DNA of 18,984 nt from Marinibacterium sp039179965. Its GTDB lineage: Bacteria > Pseudomonadota > Alphaproteobacteria > Rhodobacterales > Rhodobacteraceae. Below, in pieces: positions 14,915 to 18,984 of this stretch; within the stretch, counting starts at the first letter, position 1; each line of letters opens with the position of its first letter. Under the pieces are notes generated by a model. That model was not told the DNA's origin and made no database searches. It saw only the letters and a program-made list of their open reading frames with translations. The stretch is taken from positions 1 to 18,984 of the forward strand of contig JBCDEC010000065.1 of assembly GCA_039179965.1 (NCBI GenBank), read 5' to 3'. The position numbers and the translations under genes are program-made.

Positions 14915-15696
14915 AGCGGCTTGACCGGCGCGCGTTGTTTGCGTCCGGTGCCGCTGCGGCGCTTTTGGCGGCGTCCGGGCTGGCCGTGGATGCGCTGCCA
15001 CGGCGAGGAGGCAAACTGCGGATCGCGGTTCAGGATGGGGCCGGGGCCCGCGCCGTGGCGCACGGCGCGGTGTTTGAAACATTGACCGAAGTCGGAGCGG
15101 ACGGGCTCTTGCGCGGGGAAGGCGCAACCTCCTGGCATGGCAATGCCGATGCGACCGTCTGGCATTTCCATTTGCGACCCGGCACGGTGTTTCATGACGG
15201 AACTTCGCTGACGGCGAAGGATGTCATTGCGACTCTTGAACGGCCCGACAGTCCGGTTGCGCAGACCATTGCCGAGTTGCAGGAAACGGAAGACGGTCTG
15301 CGCATCGCGCTGCATGAGGGCGATCCGGGTTTCCCGTATCTGCTGGCCGATCCCAGGCTCGCGATCACGCCGGCGGGTGCGGTTGAAGACGACATGGCGC
15401 GCTGGTGCGGCAGCGGGCTGTATAAGGTTGTGACCGCGCGGAACGGGCGCCAGTGGCTGGGCCGGCGGGTGGATTCGCACTGGAAAGACGGCCAGGCCGG
15501 CTGGGCCGATGCCGTGGAGGTGATTTCCATCACCGATCCAGCGGTTCGCGAGGAAGCCCTCAGCGATGGATACGTCGATGTGGCCGAACTGGACCAGGAG
15601 GTGCGATTTGGCGATCATGTCGGACGCCCGTCAATCGTGTCTGGCCGGTCGCGCCTTGACGACGGGCGGATCGCAGAACGCTGGTGGCTGACCTGA
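14911..15696 (+). CDS. Half-length extracellular solute-binding-like protein (SBP_bac_5 type, N-terminal half only)
   Basis: A 261-residue exported protein resembling only the first half of peptide/nickel ABC binding proteins (usually ~500 residues or more). A Tat-like signal (DRRALFASG then an Ala-rich run) covers residues 5-26. GGKLRIAV (33-40), VFETLTE (54-60), WHFHLRPGTVFHDGTSLTAK (84-103) with the following DVIATLER, and later GSGLYKVV (167-174) and DVAEL (223-227) match family landmarks in the right order. The protein then ends after about 30 residues and the second lobe is missing; repeat copy C follows at once. No permease or ATPase gene is adjacent. It could be a stable mini-protein that senses or buffers peptides for the aminopeptidase, or a decaying gene. 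The frame is intact throughout and overlaps pip by ATGA. Confidence 0.75.
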   Translation: MKRLDRRALFASGAAAALLAASGLAVDALPRRGGKLRIAVQDGAGARAVAHGAVFETLTEVGADGLLRGEGATSWHGNADATVWHFHLRPGTVFHDGTSLTAKDVIATLERPDSPVAQTIAELQETEDGLRIALHEGDPGFPYLLADPRLAITPAGAVEDDMARWCGSGLYKVVTARNGRQWLGRRVDSHWKDGQAGWADAVEVISITDPAVREEALSDGYVDVAELDQEVRFGDHVGRPSIVSGRSRLDDGRIAERWWLT

Positions 15697-15698
15697 CC

Positions 15699-15761
15699 AG
15701 GGGCGTTGCCCCTCTTGGCCTGCGGCCAATTCACCCCGGGTATTTCCAAAAAGAAAGAAGC
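15699..15761 (+). repeat. Intergenic repeat copy C
   Basis: Two small hairpins, GGGGC-gtt-GCCCC (15700-15712) and TTGGCC-tgc-GGCCAA (15715-15729), are followed by CCCC and the conserved core at 15738-15761 (GGGTATTT ... AAAGAAAGAAGC). The hairpin-hairpin-core plan resembles copy B. It starts three bases after the stop of the binding-protein gene. Confidence 0.7.
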
Positions 15762-15833
15762 TGGATCTGGTGCGCTTTCGGCTGGTGAGTGCCGGTTCCG
15801 TTCGCTCCGTCGCCTGTAAGAGCGCGCATTTGG

Positions 15834-15886
15834 GCTTCTTTCTTTTTGAAAATACCCCGACGCGACAGCGCAGCCAGGGGCGACTT
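15834..15886 (-). repeat. Intergenic repeat copy D (inverted)
   Basis: On the minus strand, the core at 15857-15834 matches copy C at 23 of 24 positions by my comparison. Copies C and D therefore form an inverted pair with 72 bases between the cores, and could fold into one long hairpin in RNA. The GC-rich part of D extends to about 15886. Confidence 0.7.
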
Positions 15887-15906
15887 CTGGTCGGGGCGAA
15901 TCGGGC

Positions 15907-15935
15907 TTGCAGAGCGCCTGTTCGGGGCGTATATG
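15907..15935 (+). promoter_or_regulatory. Promoter candidate for the rimP-nusA-infB operon
   Basis: TTGCAG (15907-15912) and TATATG (15930-15935) are separated by 17 bases. Transcription would start near 15942, giving an ~85-base leader that contains the terminator hairpin at 15992-16013. It is the best sigma-70-like match in this 330-base non-coding region (15697-16026), which otherwise holds repeats C and D. Confidence 0.5.
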
Positions 15936-15991
15936 ACCCACAACAGCGGCGCGTCGGGCTCCTGGGCCTGAAGCACCACCGGAGTAGTTCG

Positions 15992-16013
15992 ACGGGCCGC
16001 GCGCCCGTTTTTT
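15992..16013 (+). terminator. Terminator-like hairpin in the rimP leader (possible attenuator)
   Basis: ACGGGC (15992-15997) pairs with GCCCGT (16003-16008) around a five-base loop, and TTTTTT spans 16008-16013. The T-run ends 13 bases before ATG 16027. A terminator here would stop transcription just before the operon. GGCGCG at 15948-15953 is complementary to CGCGCC at 16000-16005 and could form a competing antiterminator. Leader-based attenuation upstream of rimP has been predicted in other Proteobacteria; whether this is related is not known. Confidence 0.6.
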
Positions 16014-16026
16014 CGTTCTGGACCGC

Positions 16027-16626
16027 ATGACCAATACACTGATCGCTAAAGCTGCCATTGATCGACGCCTGGCCGAAATCATCTCTCCGGTGATTGAGGA
16101 CCTCGGCTTTGAGCTTGTGCGTATCCGGCTGATGTCCGGCAAGGCGACCGTTCTGCAGATCATGGCCGACAAGCCGGACGGCGGGATCGAGGTGGATGAT
16201 TGTGCCGAGATCTCGAATGCCGTCAGCGCGGTTCTCGATGTCGAAGATCCAATCCTTGACGCCTACACGCTGGAAGTGTCGAGCCCCGGGATCGACCGCC
16301 CGCTCACGCGTCTCAAGGATTTCGACATGTTCGAAGGCTATGAGGCCAAGGTGGAGACCAGCGAGCTGATCGATGGACGCCGACGCTTCAAAGGTGTCCT
16401 TGCGGGGATCGAAGGCGATGAAGTGCTGATCAACCTCCCCGACGCGGGCGGTGACGATATGACCATCGGATTGCAGTTTGACTGGCTGAGCGATGCCAAG
16501 CTGGTGCTGACCGATGAGCTGATCAAAGAGATGCTGCGCCAGCGCAAGGCGGCCGGCGTTCTGAACGAAGAGACCTTTGACGAGATAGAGACCGAAGCGT
16601 CCGACGAGACTGAGGAGAAGACCTGA
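16027..16626 (+). CDS. rimP: Ribosome maturation factor RimP
   Basis: Helps assemble the 30S ribosomal subunit in the cytosol. The 199 residues comprise the two RimP domains: the N-terminal one with the hallmark VSSPGIDRPL at 84-93, and the C-terminal SH3-like one around 100-170 (GYEAKVET, FKGVLAGIEGDEV). It is longer than E. coli RimP (about 150) because of an acidic tail (NEETFDEIETEASDETEEK). ATG 16027 has a modest CTGGA site at 16018-16022, just after the terminator-like T-run. It is the first gene of the conserved rimP-nusA-ylxR-infB order; nusA starts two bases after its stop. Confidence 0.97.
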   Translation: MTNTLIAKAAIDRRLAEIISPVIEDLGFELVRIRLMSGKATVLQIMADKPDGGIEVDDCAEISNAVSAVLDVEDPILDAYTLEVSSPGIDRPLTRLKDFDMFEGYEAKVETSELIDGRRRFKGVLAGIEGDEVLINLPDAGGDDMTIGLQFDWLSDAKLVLTDELIKEMLRQRKAAGVLNEETFDEIETEASDETEEKT

Positions 16627-16628
16627 CC

Positions 16629-18263
16629 ATGGCGATCACATCCGCAAACCAGTTGGAACTCTTGCAAACCGCCGAAGCGGTGGCACGCGAGAAGATGATC
16701 GACCCGGCGTTGGTGGTTGAGGCGATGGAAGAGAGCCTCGCCCGGGCCGCGAAGAGCCGGTATGGCTCGGAAATGGACATTCGTGTGTCGATTGACCGCA
16801 AGACCGGCAAGGCGACCTTTACCCGCGTCCGCACTGTGGTCGAGGACGAAGAGCTTGAGAATTATCAGGCCGAGATGACCGTTGAACAGGCCAAACAATA
16901 CATGGACGCCCCGGAAGTCGGGCAGCAGTTCATCGAAGAAGTGCCTCCGGTTGAACTTGGACGCATTGCCGCGCAGTCAGCCAAGCAGGTCATTCTTCAG
17001 AAGGTCCGCGAGGCGGAGCGGGACCGGCAGTTCGAAGAGTTCAAGGACCGCGCGGGCACGATCATCAACGGGCTCGTCAAGCGCGAAGAATACGGCAACG
17101 TCATCGTCGATGTCGGCGCCGGCGAAGCCATCCTGCGGCGCAATGAAAAGATCGGTCGCGAGAGCTATCGCCCCAGTGATCGCATCCGCGTCTACATCAA
17201 GGATGTTCGGCGTGAACCCCGCGGCCCGCAGATCTTTTTGAGCCGCACCGCGCCGGAATTCATGGCCGAGCTGTTCAAGATGGAAGTGCCTGAGATCTAC
17301 GATGGCATCATCGACATCAAAGCCGTGGCGCGGGACCCGGGCAGCCGGGCGAAAATTGCCGTGATTTCCTATGACAGCTCGATTGACCCGGTGGGCGCCT
17401 GTGTCGGTATGCGCGGCAGCCGCGTGCAAGCTGTGGTCAACGAGTTGCAGGGCGAGAAGATTGACATCATCCCCTGGAACGAGGATCAGGCGACCTTTCT
17501 GGTCAATGCGCTGCAGCCGGCGGAAGTTTCGAAAGTCGTGTTCGACGAGGAGGCCGGCAAGATTGAAGTGGTCGTGCCGGAAGAGCAGCTGAGCCTGGCT
17601 ATTGGGCGGCGCGGTCAGAACGTGCGTCTGGCGAGCCAGCTGACCAGTCTCGACATCGACATCATGACCGAAGCCGAGGAATCGGCGCGCCGTCAGAAAG
17701 AATTCGAAGAGCGCACGCAGCTCTTTGTGGAGACGCTCGATCTTGACGAATTCTTCGCGCAGCTTCTGGTGTCGGAAGGCTTCACCAATCTCGAAGAGGT
17801 CGCCTATGTCGAACTTGACGAGCTGTTGGTGATTGACGGTGTCGACGAAAGCACGGCGCAGGAACTGCAGGCCCGGGCGCGCGATTTCCTGGAAGCCCAG
17901 GCCAAGGCGGCGCTTGAAAATGCGCGCGCGCTGGGCGTGGAAGAGAGCCTGATTGACTTTGAGGGCCTGACACCCCAGATGATCGAGGCGCTCGCCAAGG
18001 ACGACGTCAAAACGCTGGAAGATTTCGCAACCTGCGCGGATTGGGAACTGGCCGGCGGATGGACCACCGAAAATGGCGAGCGGATCAAGGATGACGGCAT
18101 TCTCGAACCGTTTGACGTGAGCTTGGAAGAGGCGCAACATTTGGTTATGACGGCGCGTGTTCTCCTGGGCTGGGTGGATCCGGCGGATCTTGAAGTTGCC
18201 GAGGAAGAGCCCGAGGACGAAGAGGATACCTCGGACGAAGCCACGACGGAGGCTGGGGCCTGA
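16629..18263 (+). CDS. nusA: Transcription termination/antitermination factor NusA
   Basis: Binds RNA polymerase and nascent RNA to control pausing, termination and antitermination. The 544 residues show the NusA order: N-terminal polymerase-binding domain (~1-135), S1 domain (~143-205, GTIINGLVKREEYGNVIVDV), KH1 with GMRG at 260-263, KH2 with GRRG at 326-329, and helix-hairpin-helix repeats in the C-terminal part (LLVIDGVDEST and later). It ends in an acidic tail (EEEPEDEEDTSDE). ATG 16629 comes two bases after the rimP stop, with GAGAAGACC just upstream, consistent with coupling. Its stop codon lies in a perfect hairpin at 18255-18274. Confidence 0.98.
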   Translation: MAITSANQLELLQTAEAVAREKMIDPALVVEAMEESLARAAKSRYGSEMDIRVSIDRKTGKATFTRVRTVVEDEELENYQAEMTVEQAKQYMDAPEVGQQFIEEVPPVELGRIAAQSAKQVILQKVREAERDRQFEEFKDRAGTIINGLVKREEYGNVIVDVGAGEAILRRNEKIGRESYRPSDRIRVYIKDVRREPRGPQIFLSRTAPEFMAELFKMEVPEIYDGIIDIKAVARDPGSRAKIAVISYDSSIDPVGACVGMRGSRVQAVVNELQGEKIDIIPWNEDQATFLVNALQPAEVSKVVFDEEAGKIEVVVPEEQLSLAIGRRGQNVRLASQLTSLDIDIMTEAEESARRQKEFEERTQLFVETLDLDEFFAQLLVSEGFTNLEEVAYVELDELLVIDGVDESTAQELQARARDFLEAQAKAALENARALGVEESLIDFEGLTPQMIEALAKDDVKTLEDFATCADWELAGGWTTENGERIKDDGILEPFDVSLEEAQHLVMTARVLLGWVDPADLEVAEEEPEDEEDTSDEATTEAGA

Positions 18264-18274
18264 TCTCAGGCCCC
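18255..18274 (+). promoter_or_regulatory. Perfect hairpin over the nusA stop codon
   Basis: GGGGCCTG (18255-18262) pairs with CAGGCCCC (18267-18274) around ATCT; the TGA stop (18261-18263) is at the top of the stem. No T-run follows (TTGGGC), so it is not a normal terminator. It may influence ribosome release, RNA processing or expression of the following gene, whose ATG is 12 bases downstream and poorly served by a ribosome-binding site. Confidence 0.4.
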
Positions 18275-18286
18275 TTGGGCGTCACG

Positions 18287-18916
18287 ATGGGTCGCGGAGG
18301 CGCCTCAAAGGATCGGTCGGGCGATCCAGAGCGGAAATGCATCGCCACGGGTGATGTGAAGCCGAAACCAGTTCTGGTGCGTTTTGTTGTGGGACCAGAC
18401 GGCCAGGTGGTTCCGGATGTGCTTGAAAAACTTCCCGGGCGGGGCGCCTGGGTGCTGGCAGACAGATCGGCTCTGGACAAAGCGGTCAAAAAACGGCTCT
18501 TTGCGCGGGCGTTCAAAGCGCCAGTCGAAGTGGCCGACGGGCTGACGGATCAGGTGGAACGTCTGATCCTGCGCCGATTGGTGGATCTGATCAGCCTGGC
18601 GCGCAAGTCGGGTCAGGCAGTGGCCGGGTACGAACAGGTCAAGGACTGGTTGGCCAAGGAAGAGGCCCGTGTGCTGATCCAGGCCAGTGACGGGTCGAAA
18701 CGTGGAAAGACAAAGCTGAGTACGCCACACTTTGGCAGCTACATCGGCTGGTTGACAGCAGACGAATTGGGTCAGGCCTTTGGCCGGCAAACCGTGATAC
18801 ACGCGGCGGTCGCCTCTGGTGGACTCAGCCAACGTGTTGTAGAGGAAGCGCAACGCCTGAAAGGCCTGCGCAAGACGGACGGCGATACGCGTCGTCGGGA
18901 AGGAAAAGAAGCTTAG
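18287..18916 (+). CDS. YlxR (DUF448) RNA-binding protein fused to an L7Ae-like domain
   Basis: A 209-residue RNA-binding protein of the nusA-infB operon. I start at ATG 18287; a TTG at 18275 is in frame but falls at the end of the hairpin. The N-terminal YlxR domain carries RKCIATG (16-22) and LPGRGAWV (49-56). The second half from about residue 95 looks L7Ae-like, with LISLARKSGQAVAGYEQV at 101-118 and ARVLIQASDGS around 127-137, as often seen in Alphaproteobacteria, where bacterial YlxR is usually ~90 residues. A basic tail (RRREGKEA) ends the protein. Its stop is immediately followed by the infB ATG. The exact RNA target is unknown. Confidence 0.93.
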   Translation: MGRGGASKDRSGDPERKCIATGDVKPKPVLVRFVVGPDGQVVPDVLEKLPGRGAWVLADRSALDKAVKKRLFARAFKAPVEVADGLTDQVERLILRRLVDLISLARKSGQAVAGYEQVKDWLAKEEARVLIQASDGSKRGKTKLSTPHFGSYIGWLTADELGQAFGRQTVIHAAVASGGLSQRVVEEAQRLKGLRKTDGDTRRREGKEA

Positions 18917-18984
18917 ATGAGCGATACTGACGGCAAAAAGACCTTGGGTGTGCGTGGTGGCGGTTCCCGTCCGGGGAACGTGAA
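18917..18984 (+). CDS. infB: Translation initiation factor IF-2, N-terminal fragment (cut by window end)
   Basis: Only the first 22 codons are present: MSDTDGKKTLGVRGGGSRPG, then Asn-Val. This start is characteristic of IF-2 in Rhodobacterales, and the position after nusA and ylxR is the conserved one. ATG 18917 directly follows the TAG of the previous gene; a purine-rich AGGAAAAGAAG stretch (18901-18911) can serve as ribosome-binding site. The GTPase domains lie outside the window. Confidence 0.92.
   Translation, partial: MSDTDGKKTLGVRGGGSRPGNV

Noticed and set aside
15697..15765. Possible frameshifted remainder of the binding protein downstream of its stop
   Set aside because: The sequence after the stop is repeat copy C, not a continuation of the second lobe in any frame.
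15933..15971. Twelve-codon open frame (MTHNSGASGSWA) in the rimP leader, a possible leader peptide
   Set aside because: Its ATG falls inside the best -10 match, it has no ribosome-binding site, and it has no run of regulatory codons.
16977..18140. 387-codon minus-strand open frame opposite nusA
   Set aside because: Antisense shadow of NusA with no ribosome-binding site or domain.
1..18984. tRNA genes, CRISPR arrays, insertion sequences, integrases, defence or toxin-antitoxin systems
   Set aside because: No cloverleaf-like segments, regularly spaced direct repeats, transposase or nuclease motifs were seen in reading the sequence and the translations.

Overview
The window looks like about 19 kb of chromosomal, GC-rich DNA from an alphaproteobacterium, most likely a marine Rhodobacterales (Roseobacter-type) organism. 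The reasons are the rimP-nusA-ylxR-infB operon with an IF-2 start typical of that group, a bacterial voltage-gated sodium channel, Tat- and lipobox-bearing envelope proteins, and an intergenic repeat with a purine-rich tail of the kind I associate with this family. The taxonomic call is inference. I see no phage, integrase, transposase, plasmid, CRISPR or toxin-antitoxin genes. Most of the window is ordinary housekeeping sequence.

Layout: (1) 59-3854, two tandem ABC exporter half-transporters, probably forming a heterodimer. (2) 3922-5151, an iron-sulfur RNA m5U methyltransferase starting at TTG. (3) 5209-6003, a BacNav-type sodium channel. (4) 6062-8670, an envelope cluster: a lipoprotein L,D-transpeptidase, a convergent CAP-domain lipoprotein, a Tat-exported L,D-transpeptidase, and two near-identical 60-residue secreted or membrane peptides, each with its own leader hairpin and terminator. 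(5) 8801-10729 on the minus strand, hemH (ferrochelatase) and a methyltransferase-fold protein without a glycine-rich motif I. (6) 10748-13043, comF family, glutaredoxin, Nit-type amidase and MarR regulator; the last three are tightly packed. (7) 13141-13887, ubiG on the minus strand. (8) 13937-15696, prolyl aminopeptidase overlapping a half-length peptide-binding protein. (9) 15697-16026, a non-coding stretch with two inverted repeat copies, a good promoter, and a terminator hairpin just before rimP. (10) 16027 to the end, rimP-nusA-ylxR-infB (infB cut by the window edge).

Functional themes are RNA and translation (m5U methyltransferase, RimP, NusA, YlxR, IF-2), envelope remodelling (two L,D-transpeptidases, CAP lipoprotein, small membrane peptides, ABC exporter), haem and quinone synthesis (HemH, UbiG), and thiol/glutathione upkeep (glutaredoxin with a Nit amidase).

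The best candidates for something undescribed are the duplicated 60-residue peptides with structurally matching 5' hairpins, the terminator-bearing leader of rimP-nusA, and the half-size substrate-binding protein coupled to the aminopeptidase. None amounts to a demonstrated new system on sequence alone.
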